Below the pieces are notes generated by a model that was not told the origin of the DNA, did not search any database, and worked only from the letters and a program-made list of their open reading frames with translations. Made by a program: the position numbers and the translations under genes. From positions 810,489,123 through 810,553,122 of the forward strand of contig OY728136.1 in the NCBI GenBank assembly GCA_963277665.1: a DNA stretch of 64,000 nucleotides. The letters run 5' to 3'. The first letter of the stretch is position 1, and each line of letters opens with the position of its first letter. The DNA comes from Viscum album. Its lineage: Eukaryota; Streptophyta; Magnoliopsida; Santalales; Viscaceae. Positions 36,761-48,477 of the stretch are shown piece after piece.

Positions 36761-39240
36761 AGTGCAAAATCTATACCAGGTATGAAAATTATAAATGTGA
36801 ATTATTTTATTTTGATGGGTATATGATACCAATTATATATTTTACAAATGTTGTAAATATATAGGAGTTTATAAGATTAACTTAATAATATAAGTATGGA
36901 GCTTTATGTAATGAAGAAATTAGTAGATACATTGCTGAATTGAAGTTAGAGATGAATTTTTAAGGATATGTAGTTGTGTTTCTTATTTAAATTTATAAAA
37001 TAACTGGTTGTTTTAAATAAATGAGATTGTCTTATTGATGCACATTTGATTCCCCTAAATTATATATCTAGAAGAAGTGATGGATATAAATTTTCTATCC
37101 AGGATAATGTGTTTATACATCTATACTCTGAACACATATAATTATATACACGATATGTGAAGGATAGTTTATTTGTTATATATTCATACTAAAAAGAAAA
37201 TAAATGTTTTTTCCTAAAACATTGTCTTGTTTTTTTTATTCATAGAAAGATTTTATGAAGAGAATATGATGTATATGAGGAAAGTGGGAGTATATTTGGA
37301 CTTATAAATGTTCAAATCTAACAAATAAAATACCTTTCCAATCTAATTTTGCGTTATTTTTCAATTAATATCCTAAAATTCAGGGTATATTATAGTAATG
37401 AATAATGAAAATAGTTACATTTAGTTATTGTGATAAATTTAATATCACTTTTAACTAAAGTATTTTACCTATTTTATATTATTTTGATTATTAACTTAAT
37501 ATCCCAAAGAAGTTTAGGATATCTGATGGTAAATAAAAATGTAATGAATTGCATTTAGTTACGATAAAAAGTGAAAATCACTATTCCCTAATGGTTTATA
37601 CTCACCAATACACAAGGTGTAACACTTGGTATCCTAAAAGAGTTTAGGGAATGTTGGTAAATAAAAATTTCAAGTGTAACATTAGTTACCATAAAAATAT
37701 CGATATTTATCTTAAAAGAGTTTAGGATATGCTGGTAAAGTGATAATTTAAATAGTTACTTTATTTACAAAATATTTAAAGGGAATTTTTTTTGTAAAGG
37801 GTTTCAAGGATGATGATGATGTAATTATAATGATTTCTAAGTAAAAATAAAAAGAAAATATTAAAATAATTGTTGTTATTAATTAATGTAGTTTGAATAT
37901 ATGTTCCATGAATTTAACATTAGGAATGTTATTCCCATGTCTCACAATTATTCAAACTATATTTTTTAATAAACTTTACTTGCTAAGATGTTAGTGGGAG
38001 TATTTTATTAGATGTCCACATAGGGATGTGACAATAATTACATGTGGATGTAATGTTCAAAAACTATTTTATAGAAACAATATAAATGTAATGTATAATA
38101 TCTTATGATATTAGTTCTAATAGTTATAAACATATCATTTATTTATAATAAATGAAATATCCATTTGTCATTCATTAATATGTGTTGAAATTTCTTTTAC
38201 ATGAATGGTTGAATAATAAATATCCCCTCAAAGTACTAACATTGAGTTGTCCTTAATTGAAAATCCTCATCATGTATTATGGGTTCTGATGATATGTAAG
38301 GATTAGATTGAATATATTCTTGTATCCATTACAAAGGTTTGTATAGAAGATATGAAGAATAGATTATTGAGGTAATAAGTCAATACATATTACTTGGACT
38401 TCTCTGTGAAAGTATATATCATAGAATTTCATAAAATCATAGATATACTTAGTGATGTATTTTTGTTATATGTAGTTCTTACATGAGGTTGGTGGGATAC
38501 CTATCATGATAACCTTTATTATTTGATATCCTACTTAGGAATTCAACATAAAAACCTTTCAAATATGAAGTTATTAGGTATGTTTATGACCATGTATTTA
38601 GTTGGAGTGCAACCAAGATAGGATTTTTCCACTTATATGAAAATAAAATACATCGATCACTTTATAGAATTAGACTGAAGAAATTCATTGCTATTCATAT
38701 TGGAAACACAAGATGTCTGTTTAGATACTTGGATGAGGGTAATGTGATGTACTCATCTGTTATATGAATAACATTTTCTTTAATCATCCACTCAGGAGTT
38801 CTATATATGAGAATCATGAAATGATGAGAGTATAATACTAGATTGACATGTTCCATGTATAATAGTCAATCATTGTCATGAAAAAAAATTATATAGGTAT
38901 ACATATTATATATATGATGCATATTGTGGTGTTCATGTTTTTATAGAGATATGAGTATGTTTGACGAAGATAAAACCAAACCCCTTAGTAGCTTGAGTAG
39001 CACTAATTCTTTACTTGTGGCCACTCTTTTCTTATATATAAGAAACTTGGATTTCATAGTTATTGTAAACACTACTAAGGTCCATGTGGTCACAATTTTA
39101 GGAACTTGGATAAGGATAAAATTTTGGACAAAATTTTAGTTCAAAATGATGAGTGGTTGATGAAAAACCATATCTAAAAGAGTTTGGATTTTTTTATAAA
39201 GAGTTGTGATGTTTTTTCATAAAGTCATTTTGTGATTTTA
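36761..39240 (+). pseudogene. TE-C pol region, mostly deleted or unreadable
   Basis: About 2.5 kb separates the zinc knuckle from the right LTR, where an intact copia pol would need over 3.5 kb. I could not read a protease DTG/DSG motif, an integrase core, a YVDD box or an RNase H end with confidence in any plus-strand frame. The stretch includes a tandem repeat at 37371-37790 that has no place in pol. A 71-codon frame at 38924-39139 shows no motif and falls in the part that would be a spacer before the purine tract. Deletion plus insertion of foreign sequence is the likely history. Confidence 0.45.
37371..37790 (+). repeat. Diverged tandem repeat in TE-C interior
   Basis: Four units start near 37371, 37501, 37631 and 37709 with ATCYTAAARGAGTTTAGGRWAT and continue with GGTAAATAAAAAT and a TTAGTTACNATAAAAA segment. 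Unit length is about 130 for the first two and shorter after that. Noncoding and of unknown origin. Confidence 0.55.
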
Positions 39241-39255
39241 GTGAAAGTGGGACAT
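39241..39255 (+). other. Polypurine tract of TE-C
   Basis: GTGAAAGTGGGACAT directly precedes the right LTR start TGTTGGATATGC. The wording AAGTGGGA(G)ATTGTTGG is a familiar copia junction between the end of pol and the 3' LTR. Confidence 0.7.
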
Positions 39256-39966
39256 TGTTGGATATGCACTGAAATGTTGATTCCTGAGATACTTGTATAT
39301 ATACATATGATTAATGAGGTATATATATATATATGATATATGATATTATATATATAGTGTACATTTTTTAATTCACTTTATGCCTGTATTTTTCATATAT
39401 GGGATCAATGAATATAATATATACATAATTTTTTTCTCTTGAATCATTTATTCATCATTTATAATACATTATGAATTTATTAAATGATTTTTATTAAATT
39501 CATAGAAAATTATTAATGAATTATACCCCAATGGTCTAAAACACAAAGGATGCGTTATGAATAAGAGAATCATTGTTATTTGGCTATATAAGAGGATGAG
39601 ATCATCTCTCATTGGATGTGTGTGGTGTGTGATGTGTATGAACCTCTGTTAAACTCTCTTTCTCTAAGAACTCAGATAATCTCAATTGAAAAGGTTCTAT
39701 AACCCCTTCAATTTTTGGGTATCCTCATGATATGATCATGGATATATTGGCCGGTGTACTCCCTCAGAGACATGGTTATTTTATACCAATACCTATGTCT
39801 TAATAAAACACTCTCCATAAAAGGAAGATTTAAAATAATACTATTCTTGAAATCTTGGTAGTCTATTTTTTATATTGTTTACTTGTTTATTTCTTGAAGA
39901 TATATCTTCTATGTTTTTTTTTCTTCTCCTATAAATGATTATTAGATGATCATAAAAAACCCACCA
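39256..39966 (+). repeat. TE-C 3' LTR
   Basis: It starts TGTTGGATATGC, ends AACCCACCA and aligns with 22311-23006. It contains a (TA)-rich patch at 39319-39360, a TATA box at 39585-39592 and the GGATGTGTGTGGTGTG block. It is followed by TATAT, the right target-duplication copy, whose last T is also the first base of the TE-E LTR. Confidence 0.75.
39585..39592 (+). promoter_or_regulatory. TATA box of the TE-C 3' LTR
   Basis: TATATAAG in the context TGGCTATATAAGAGG, at the position equivalent to 22623-22630 in the 5' LTR. Its conservation in two otherwise well-diverged copies supports it as the core promoter. Confidence 0.6.
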
Positions 39967-39970
39967 TATA

Positions 39971-41944
39971 TGTGACACCTCTATTTTTGGTAAACATATT
40001 TTTTATATATTACCTATTCATTTGATGATGTACTTAAGTTTCAGAGGTGGGATATATGTATCCATAAGGATAGAACTGGGCTAAGGCTGAGTTGGGGGAC
40101 TTGCAGTGGCTTTTTGAGCTACATCAGTCCCACTGAAAGAATGACGGGAATCCACAAGCTATCCGATGAGAAGACACCTAATATCCTATGAGGTTCCTAA
40201 TAAGAGGTTATTATACCTAGAAATATCCATCTAATTGAATGGGGCACACAGCCCAAACCAAATTTTCTAAGAATCCATAGGCCAACCAGTGGAGGCCACT
40301 GGCTCACCGGTGGTATCAGTTGAAGCTTAGTGAGGATTTTGAGTGTAATTTTTTTTAAAAACCAAATTACAATAAATTTTTATCCTTATCTAATTTATCT
40401 CTAAAATCATTAAAACCTAGTAGCCCTGTCAAAATATTTTGGGGCCTTTTCGTCCCTCCCAAGTCCTCTGTTCAATGCCTGAACAATGGATCAATCCTAC
40501 ATTCTTAATCCTATGAGTCACTTATTATTCTAGATAAATAAATATCTTTTATCATTGGTTAATTATAATTATATTATTTACGTATTTATCCAATATAAGA
40601 GTTTATAATGGTCTAATAAAGGATTCATTGTTAGTTGATAGAATTGGCACCCATATTCAAGTATTTGTCTTCTGCACAAAAATCAGACCAAGATTATTAT
40701 TATCAGTAGATATTCCCATGTATTATTGACTTTTACCTACCTATAGGATATGTTTTCTTATTAACATTGATCCTATATTTATAAGTCGCATTTAAACATG
40801 GTTTCTTATAGGATTTAGTGGTATGTTTGGACTTAGACAATCATCCCTTCCATCGATATTCATTATACCTAAGTTAGGAAGACCTTGAATTTAGCATATA
40901 TTTATACAAGTTGTTGATATGTTTCTTGGAATGAATTTCTATGCCTATGAGACATATTTTTGATGTTTAATCACATGAGGTGTGTATTTATCTTTTTAGA
41001 CAGGTGATTATATTGCTTTTATAGGATTTTGATGATCATTATTCATATATGACATGACATGATTTTGATCGGTCGTTGATATCTTGTATCATATATGATA
41101 TTATTTTTTCATATACCATTGAGCATTGAGGTTGAGACTATTGGATAAACCATTGATAAATATATTTCAAAAATTGGAGAGAATATAATTGGGTTATCCC
41201 AACTGGAGGGACATGTCACATGTGTTTTTGGGAATCCCATCAAGGGGGATGTGTCAAGAGGATGGTGGATAATCCTTCAAGAATAGAGGTGAAGTAGGTA
41301 GAGTTGATCTATGAGGACCATATATATAAATGTAGTTATTTTTTGATGTAATTTATATTTTATTTTCTCTATTTACATACATGAATTTCACCATTATATC
41401 TTATGCAATTTTGCTAAGTACCACTGGTGGTGTCCTATTTAGTCTTGTACTCACACCCTACTCGGGAATTTTGATGTTCTTGTATATTTTATATTTAGGG
41501 ATCCGATGAATGGAAAGAGACCTATGTTGGATAATTGAGTAGGTTTAGTAAGATATTATTTCCATTTCATGATGGACCTTATTTGGATAGTTTCCATTAG
41601 TTCCATTTAGCTTATTTATCTCATAATTTGATTTGGCGACAGTGGGGGATCTCTTTTAATGGTTTTGGTGTATAGGTCTGACATGCTATATTCATACTAC
41701 ATGGGTTGGTATTTGTGGTTTATTCTGTTAATATAGTAATTATTTATTTATTCATTAATATTTGATTTATTCTTTTCACTTAATTTATTATAATATGATA
41801 TTTAACAGATATTTATGGAATAATCTCTCCATTATGCTTCTTTTTCCCTCACTACTAGTCCTAAACCTCTTTCATATGAGGAGGAACACATGATTTCATG
41901 TGGAATCCTGGAATAGAATCAGTGATTTGGGTTAGGGAGTTTCA
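39971..41944 (+). repeat. TE-E 5' LTR
   Basis: About 1974 bp. Blocks shared in order with 47077-48477 include GACRCCTCTATTTT near the start, CATGAGACMTATATTTGATGTT (40949 and 47983), GGGCTATCCC with CACATGTTTTT (41200-41240 and 48230-48270), and GTGGTGTCCTAT at 41428 and 48465. The body holds CCAGTGGAGGCCACTGG words at about 40281-40300. The end is placed at GAGTTTCA, just ahead of the primer site. Confidence 0.7.
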
Positions 41945-41947
41945 AAA

Positions 41948-41959
41948 TAATATCAGAGA
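41948..41959 (+). other. Primer-binding site of TE-E
   Basis: TAATATCAGAGA matches the initiator-tRNA-Met complement TGGTATCAGAGC except for two G-to-A changes at the start and the last base, consistent with the general decay in this element. Confidence 0.6.
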
Positions 41960-42559
41960 ACTAGATTTACTAACTGTTTTTTACTCTCTTTTCCTTGATT
42001 TAGGTTAGGGTAGGGAACTATGTCAGTACATGTACTATACTGTAGAGTGTATCTCCAAGTTCAAAAAAGTGGGAATTTGTGTTCTTGATATTTGATTTTA
42101 CCCTTGTTTAAATTCACCTTGGGTGACACACATGATGTTTTTACACTAATTTAGGGTATTTTTTACGCACTAATGCTTCATGTTTAAGAATATAGAGTCA
42201 CATGTTATATACTAATTTCTCTCATTATATAGATCTAATATAATATAATTACTATAGAAAATTTGATATGTGATTTAGTTAAATTATTTCACTCATTATT
42301 TTATTTGAGTTGGTGTATTCGATGCTAGAGTATATAAATGAGTATATGACTATGGTGCATGTAATATAGGCTTCACTTGGGTTATGGGTAGTGCTTAGGG
42401 GGTTATACCTTATTCTTGTGGATAGCCTCTTAGGTTGAACCTTTTTGTGAACCCTTGAATGTGCCTATGTTTTATGACTATTATTTTTATTATGTTTTAG
42501 GATTCCTCTAATGCTTGTTGAAATACTTATGGGAATAATCCCTCATAGACTTCTTACAC

Positions 42560-43330
42560 AGCTGGTTGCACCACCTTTTGTGGTTGAAGATGAAATTGAG
42601 AAAGCTCCCTTGGTTACTCCAGTAGATCATTGTATATATTTTCTATATCCAAGACACTTTAGGATAAGGATAGTTTAGGTTAAAGGATCCCATAGGGATA
42701 TGCTGGCGATGATCGATTACACTAGCAACTTCCATCTCCAGCACTCCCAATCCTTCTAGGGTACCAGAGGCCCCCCTGCTGTGGAGGAATGTATATGGGT
42801 CATTGAGAGAATTTTCAACATGGTGGAGACCCAAAATGATCAAAAGGTAAGTCTTTCAACATTTTTGAGTGAAGGAATAGTTGGACGATGGTGGGATGAC
42901 ATGTTGTAGGATGGTATATGTGAAAGGTTTACAAGGGAAAAATTGATGGATCTCTTCTTCAAAGAGTTCATTCCAAATAAACTGAAGCTATACCATGCTC
43001 AATAGTTTATAGAGATTTAGACAGAGATGATGATAGGGTACACTTATTTAGTATACTTATCTAAGATGATTTTATTTTCTCCTCTTTTAGTGGGGAATTA
43101 GGCATAGAAGGAATGAAATTTTGAGATTGTTCTTCACCCAAAGATGTACCGAAAGGTTAGGAACTCCGATTTGATGACCTGTGAAACAATGATTCATAAG
43201 GTATTGATGACTGATGAGGGATTATATGATGAAATAACTCTAGGTCACCTTCAAAAAACTAGTGGTATGATAGGGGATTTATCCAATCTGGTACCAGTCA
43301 CTTATTATGGTAACAAGAAGAGGAAATAAG
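42560..43330 (+). pseudogene. TE-E gypsy gag remnant
   Basis: The plus-strand reading includes RGPPAVEECIWVIERIFNMVE, corresponding to the family P-x-x-A-E-x-W-I-x-x-x-E-K-I-F block, then QKVSLSTFLSEGIVGRWWDDML, the strongest gag match, with the paired Trp of the capsid domain. FTREKLMDLFFKEFIPNKLK follows, matching the W-x-x-F-x-x-x-F-x-x-KYFP block. An open piece at 43144-43329 (61 codons) carries the ALIIE-like helix as MIHKVLMTDEG. Stops and one or more frame changes interrupt it. No intact CCHC knuckle was read in 43330-43560. Gag would assemble the particle. Confidence 0.75.
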
Positions 43331-43564
43331 GTGATAAAATCAACAACAGAAGTTGAAAGATAGAGAAGAGTAGAGTTTCCCTGACCTCCTTAATAGAAGA
43401 TTAATCTTCTTGGAATTATAATTATAGGAGGGACACTTCCTCTAGTAATAAAAAAATTATATAATATCCTATCACCATTATGAAAAGATAGGAAATTTGA
43501 AGTGGTTTTGTGATAGGGATTCAAGAATGCACATAGTAAGTCAGTAATAAGAGAGTAGAAGCAT

Positions 43565-44030
43565 GTGATAACCTTGAAATGGCCTAGGAATCAGGTGAAT
43601 CATGATCCTATGGGGAATAATAGAGTGGTTTTTGGAAGGTCCTATATAGTTGACCAGGATTCAAATGATAGAGGTGAGAAACCCTCAATGGATATAGGAA
43701 CAAACTTGATTTCTTCTACACTATGTGAGGATTTTTTTGATACAGGCATATCCCATTCATTCATAATGGCCCAATAAGTTATTCAGTTATATTAATAGGT
43801 TAAATTATTTTATGAGATAATGCCAATCAATACAACTATAGGAAAGAAATTTGATCATCTTAAAATCTTTCCAGACTATTTTATAGTGGTTTCAAGCTTC
43901 AAGTATGTGTGGAGATTCAAAATTATTGATATTATAGGATTTTATATAATCATTTTCAAAGATTGGTTGACAAAATACCATGGAAACATTGATTTTTATC
44001 AAATAAGAGATATTTTTTAATCTCATAAAG
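43565..44030 (+). pseudogene. TE-E aspartic protease remnant
   Basis: The reading MDIGTNLISSTLCEDFFDTGISHSFI keeps the catalytic block, with DTG intact followed by SHSF. After a stop, the next open piece (43820-44020) carries PINTTIGKKFDH, matching the VDTPVGKSL block, and FYIIIFKDWLTKYHGNIDF, matching the DVILGMDWLSxYHAxIDC block that closes the domain. Two stops lie between the pieces. In a live element this enzyme matures Gag-Pol. Confidence 0.8.
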
Positions 44031-44279
44031 GAAATATGTTCATGTAGACCAATTAATGGGACATCAAGGAAGGAAGAGTGGGATAAATATCCTTTCAGAT
44101 ATAATCCTTTTAGTGTAGTTGGTTAGTATGATCCTTTTTGTGGATTAGGTGGTCACTCCCACCTCATTTCCTCTAGTGGTAGACCTATTATGAGATGTAT
44201 TCCTATCGGATTTCTCAATGTTACCACCACATAATGTATTTGAGTAATGTCTAGTGTGTTACCCATATCAATTCCATCA

Positions 44280-45110
44280 AATTTCATATAACCCACATAG
44301 TTAAAAGAGATCAAGGTACAACTTGATGATCTGCAGGCCAAAGTCTTCATCTGACCAAGAACTACCCCTTTAAGTTCTTTGGTGCTTTTATACAAGAAGG
44401 TGGATAATAGTGTTAGTATTTATGTAGATATCCCTAATTTAAATCATATCACTATAAATAATAGGTAATCATTGATAATAATTTATGACTTATTTGATTA
44501 ATTGAGGGGAACCCAAGTTCTTTTTTGAGATTGATCTGCATTTTAGTTATAATTATATTGAGGTTAAAAAGGAATACATACCAAATATAATATTGTTAGT
44601 ATTTACAGGTTGTATGAGTATCCCATTATTTCTTTTGACTAATAAATGTGCCAAATGTGTTCATGGATTCAATGAAAAAGGACTTACACCTATTCTTAAA
44701 CTCCTTGACTATTGTGTTCATAGATGAAATCCTAATTTATTTTAAGATATTGGAATCACATTATAGACACCTAGATATAATATTGAGTATGCTTCATGAA
44801 CATCAAAATTATTCCAAGTAGTTTATGTGTCACTTTTTGATACATAATGATTGCTTCCTTGGGAATGTGGTTTCTAAAGTTTGAATATTTTTTGATCTAT
44901 ATAAGGCTAATGTTGTCATGTATTGGGAATAATGAAGGATTTTTATTAAAACATAGATTTTTCTCGGGTTGTATGGGTGGTAAAGAAGGTTCGTTCAAAA
45001 ATTTTATTTCCTAGAAGAACCCATGACCACACTTACAAAGAAGGGAGTCTAGTTTTAATGGACAAAATGTTGTGAAGAAGTCTTCTTAGAGCCAAAGAAT
45101 AGGTTGATGT
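44280..45110 (+). pseudogene. TE-E gypsy reverse transcriptase remnant
   Basis: Short pieces in several frames follow the gypsy RT. VQLDDLQAKVFI corresponds to the LKELQDKGFIRPS opening. A YDLFDQLRG-like piece comes next, as YDLFD then LRGTQVLF, and then a Y...P-x-FL-L-T-N-K-C-A-K segment near 44600-44660, where the family has PFGLTNAPA. Later pieces around 44830-44900 correspond to the C-E-F-W-L segment (LGMWFLKFE). The YVDD/FIDD box is not readable; the region near 44705-44760 where it should lie is degraded. Many stops. It is less certain in detail than the flanking domains, but the order is right. Confidence 0.6.
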
Positions 45111-45450
45111 TAGATCCAATACTGATTATTCTTGATCCTAGAGTTAGATATGAAATATATTGCGATGAATTTGGTACTTTCCTTGAAGATAGATAAGGTA
45201 GTTTCTTATAGGTCTCGTTATCTATGACCCCATAAGGGAATACACCCTACTGATTTCTTAGAGTTTGAGTCTATGGTTTATGCATTGAAATTTTGGAAAC
45301 ACTAACACTTAAACAAGATATTTTTCATGTATACATACCATAAGATTATGTGGAATATTTTATACCAATATAACCTAAATATTTTTTAGAGGAATTGGGT
45401 TTAGTAATTATAGATTTTAAATTTTTTGATCGAGTATGCTCCTTGGAAAT
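45110..45450 (+). pseudogene. TE-E RNase H remnant
   Basis: Pieces near 45180-45300 follow the gypsy RNase H. An SYRSRYL-like piece corresponds to IAYASRQL, HPTDFLEFESMVYALKFWKH corresponds to the [22 protein letters not shown] block and is the clearest match, and FFMYTYHKIM corresponds to the TDHKSL block. The acidic residues of the family YSDAS block are not cleanly readable. The domain removes template RNA in a live element. Confidence 0.65.
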
Positions 45451-46560
45451 GAAATTTAGTTTTATATGTGCTGAGCAGGAAGAACAAAAAAATTTGGAGA
45501 AAAAATATTAGAAGTGGAATGGAAGATCATAGATTTATCGGTAGTCTAGTAGGTGGTTGTAGATATATATTGAGGAGAGGGAGATTTTGAAGCCTCAGTG
45601 ATCATATCCTCATTGGTATATAAATTTAATTACATTTAAGAGATTGATCTAGAGTGTGATGTGATGTATGCGGATGGCGGTAAGTGGTTCCATTTTAGGA
45701 TTGGATTTGGACATACATGGAGTGCTTCGGGTTCAAGTTTGGTTGATGGTTTCATATTTCATGAGATATGAGTTGATGAGAGAATATAATGATTCATTGT
45801 GGTTATTTCCCCTAGGGTCGACAAAGATTTATCATAATATCAAGTGAGAGTTCTGGTGGATGAACTTAAAGAGATACATTGCAATATTTTTCTCCCACTT
45901 CTTGACATGATAAAAAATAAAGGATGAGCATAAGAGACCTAGAGAGTTACTATAGACTCATCCAGTACCTATGTGGATATATTATGAGGTGAGAAAAGCC
46001 TTTTTTATATGGGTACTAATGAACCTGAGTGGTTGAGACACCATTTTGGGTAGTGTTGCATAGGTTGACCTAGGTGGATCACTTCATACCGATATGAGAG
46101 ATGAACATAGTGGATGAACAAGACACGATCTATGTTTAAGATATTGTGATGAATTATGGAGTGAATTTGAGAATTCTATTTGATAGAGAAACATTTTTCA
46201 TGTCACAATTTTAGAAAGGATTGAAAAATGTGATTAGAACATAGTTGATGTTGAGTATGACCTTTCATCCTCAGATATACAGGAATCCATAGATAATAAT
46301 CTAGTTGTTATAGGACTTATTTTAGGCATGTGTAATGGTTTTTTTAGGGTTATGGGAAGATCAATTGGCTCTTGAAAAGTAACAATACAATAATATCTTC
46401 CAATCCATGATTCATATGGCACTGTTTGAATATATGTACATGTGGCCATATCAATCACTAATATACTGGCATGAGGTGGGTAAATATTCAGTTATAAGGA
46501 TGAGTATGGAATATGAGTCCTCTAAGAGGGTTAATTTGAATTATAAATGGATGATTTTAG
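45450..46560 (+). pseudogene. TE-E gypsy integrase remnant
   Basis: The zinc-binding part is not recognisable. Core pieces include NYGVNLRILFDREIHFSCHNF at about 46150-46215, which corresponds to the HGVP-x-S-I-x-SDRD-x-R-F-T-S-x-F block. Here the second catalytic Asp is retained as FDRE. A heavily altered piece follows that corresponds to the HPQTDGQSERT block (PFILRYTG, then IHR) at about 46258-46290. The MAPYEALYG segment appears at about 46410-46470 in altered form (HMALFEYMYMWPYQSLIYWHEVG), ending in the W-D-E-V-G motif as WHEVG. Stops throughout. The copy is inactive. Confidence 0.65.
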
Positions 46561-47020
46561 CTCAAAATAGTATAATGTTGTTTGATAAGTGAAGGATATG
46601 ACCCTTGGAGTTTGTTGTGGGTGAAAAGGTTTTCATGCGGGTGTGCCCTCGGTTTGGGGAAGGCGTTTAAGGAGGTAAGAAAAGTTGGCACCATGATACA
46701 TTAAGATGTTTGAGATAATCAAATTCATCAGAATGGTGGCCTATAATTTAATTATTAGCCCATGATATCAATGTATCAAAAATGTGTGCCACATGTATCA
46801 TCTTTTGAAGTACGAGCCTAATATTACGCATGTACTTGACTGTGAAGATGTTGAGATGGATATAGTTTCATATTTTATGGATTTTTTTGAATAGTGGACC
46901 GATGTGAGAAATTTCTTTGAGGAAATAACATTCCTATTATGTAGATTCTATTATAGCCTAGCCATATTCAGGAAGATATGTGGGAGTGAGAAGTAGACAT
47001 TATGGTGCAGTGTTCTGAGT
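46560..47020 (+). pseudogene. TE-E integrase C terminus and tail
   Basis: VGEKVFMRV-like wording at about 46618-46640 (VKRFSCGCALGLGK in another frame) and a KFEIIKFIRMVAYNL-type piece at about 46700-46750 correspond to the GPYEILERVGxVAYRL segment. YQKCVPHVSSFEVRA at about 46780-46815 corresponds to the HDVFHVSxLRKY block. The part after this, up to the purine tract at 47067, is only weakly like the chromodomain tail. Assignment to the chromovirus clade therefore rests more on the integrase C-terminal block than on a visible chromodomain. Confidence 0.55.
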
Positions 47021-47066
47021 TATTCAAGAAGAACCATGGGGATACTTCTCAAGGACAAGATATTAT

Positions 47067-47076
47067 GGTGGGGGGA
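47067..47076 (+). other. Polypurine tract of TE-E
   Basis: GGTGGGGGGA directly precedes the right LTR start. It is the only long purine run in the vicinity. Confidence 0.65.
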
Positions 47077-48477
47077 TTTGACGCCTCTATTTTAGTTATG
47101 AATTTTTATCATCTATTTAACATCTTTTTTTATAATTTTATTAAGTGTTTAGAGGTTGGATTGAGGTGTACATGGGGTTATAACCAAGATAAGTCTTTCC
47201 TGGGGGACTTTATGTAGATTTTTGAGCTATAATAGTACTATTAGAATGCAAGTGGAGACCATTGAACTGATGATGTGGATCCTAAATAGAACCATATCTT
47301 CTTAGAAGCCATCGACTAGATGCTGAAGGCCACTGGATTACCTATTCTTTCAATCAAAACCCAGTGATGATGCCAAGTTTAAAGTATTTTTTTTAAAAAA
47401 ATTTACTGCACTCCCTTGTATCATTCTCTCGATTATCTATTGACTCCAAGTATCCTAGGATCCCTATATGGAAATTTTAGGGAATTATCCTCACTTTAAA
47501 CTCTTATTTTTGAAATTATAAAAACAATACAATTATATATTCTTAATCTGGTGTGTTACTTATTATTTTTGATTGATTCACATATTTTATTCTTGGTCAA
47601 AACCAATTACATTATTGATTTCTTGAATGAACCTATATGTTTTGTCATGTTCTAACAATTTATTAATTTATCATTGATAAAATTAGTACATGGATTCAAG
47701 GACATTGGGTTTCACATAAATCAAACCAATATCATTATTAGGATGGATATTCTTGATAATTTTTATGTTTGACCTTCCTTTAGGATGTAGTTTATTCTTA
47801 ACCATGATCATAGATTTCTAAATCTTGTTGAATTAGTATTATTTCTAGGATATATTTCTTATTTTAGAGTTGTATAATTACCCTTTCCATTTATAATAAT
47901 TTCACCTATGGTATAATCCTTTGACATTAGTGCATATTTTATACTAGTTCCTTGAATGATTATTGGTGTCTGTGTGTAGCCCCATGAGACCTATATTTGA
48001 TGTTTCATCACATGGGTTTTGCAAATGTATCCTGTGAGACCCATAATTTTATTTCATGTTTATGAATTATGATGAATATGATTCCATACCGATACAACAT
48101 GATTTTGATTTATTATTGGTATCTTGTATTGTATGTGCCATTACTTTTTCATCTATAATTGAGAGTTTAGGTAGGGTGTATTAAACTATCCCCCAGAATG
48201 GAGGTTTTAAAAATTGGTCAGCATGTACATGGGCTATCCCTATAGGTGGGATGTTTCACACATGTTTTTTGGCTATCCTATTATGGGGTATGTGTCATGT
48301 GGATGGTTTATATTTCTTATAGCGTGGAGCCGAAATAGGTTGAGCCAATCTCTGATGACTCAACATATATGTTGTGATTTTGTGATATTTTTTGTTATCT
48401 ATAATCAATTTAATTTCATGGATTTAAATGATATATCATACTCACTCGTGTTAAGGGTCATTTGTGGTGTCCTATAG
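47077..48477 (+). repeat. TE-E 3' LTR, truncated by TE-F
   Basis: 1401 bp aligning to the first about 1467 bp of the left LTR. The alignment stops at GTGGTGTCCTATAG, immediately before TE-F starts with TGTAATGG. The 71-codon frame at 47002-47217 crosses the purine tract and LTR start and is not a gene. Confidence 0.7.

Larger units (their letters stand above)
22311..39966 (+). mobile_element. TE-C: old Ty1/copia retrotransposon, split by TE-D
   Basis: Two diverged LTRs (22311-23006 and 39256-39966) in direct orientation flank a primer site after the left one and a purine tract (AAAGTGGGACA) before the right one. A decayed copia gag lies between. The 5 bases before the left LTR are TATCT and the 5 after the right LTR are TATAT, a target duplication with one change. 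Without TE-D and its 5-bp duplication the element would be about 7.1 kb. Between gag and the right LTR only about 2.5 kb remains, with no clear protease, integrase, RT or RNase H, so most of pol is deleted or unreadable. The element is dead. Confidence 0.75.
39971..48477 (+). mobile_element. TE-E: decayed Tekay/Del-like Ty3/gypsy element, right LTR interrupted by TE-F
   Basis: The left LTR starts TGTGACACC at 39971. An LTR-like repeat resumes at 47077 (TTTGACGCC) after a GGTGGGGGGA purine tract. Between them, in gypsy order, are remnants of gag, protease, RT, RNase H, integrase and C-terminal integrase on the plus strand, together about 4.5 kb, so no large deletion is needed. All carry stops. 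The right LTR breaks off at 48477 where TE-F begins, at the point matching 41437 in the left LTR. The last roughly 500 bp should therefore lie beyond TE-F and TE-G, outside this window. Confidence 0.8.
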
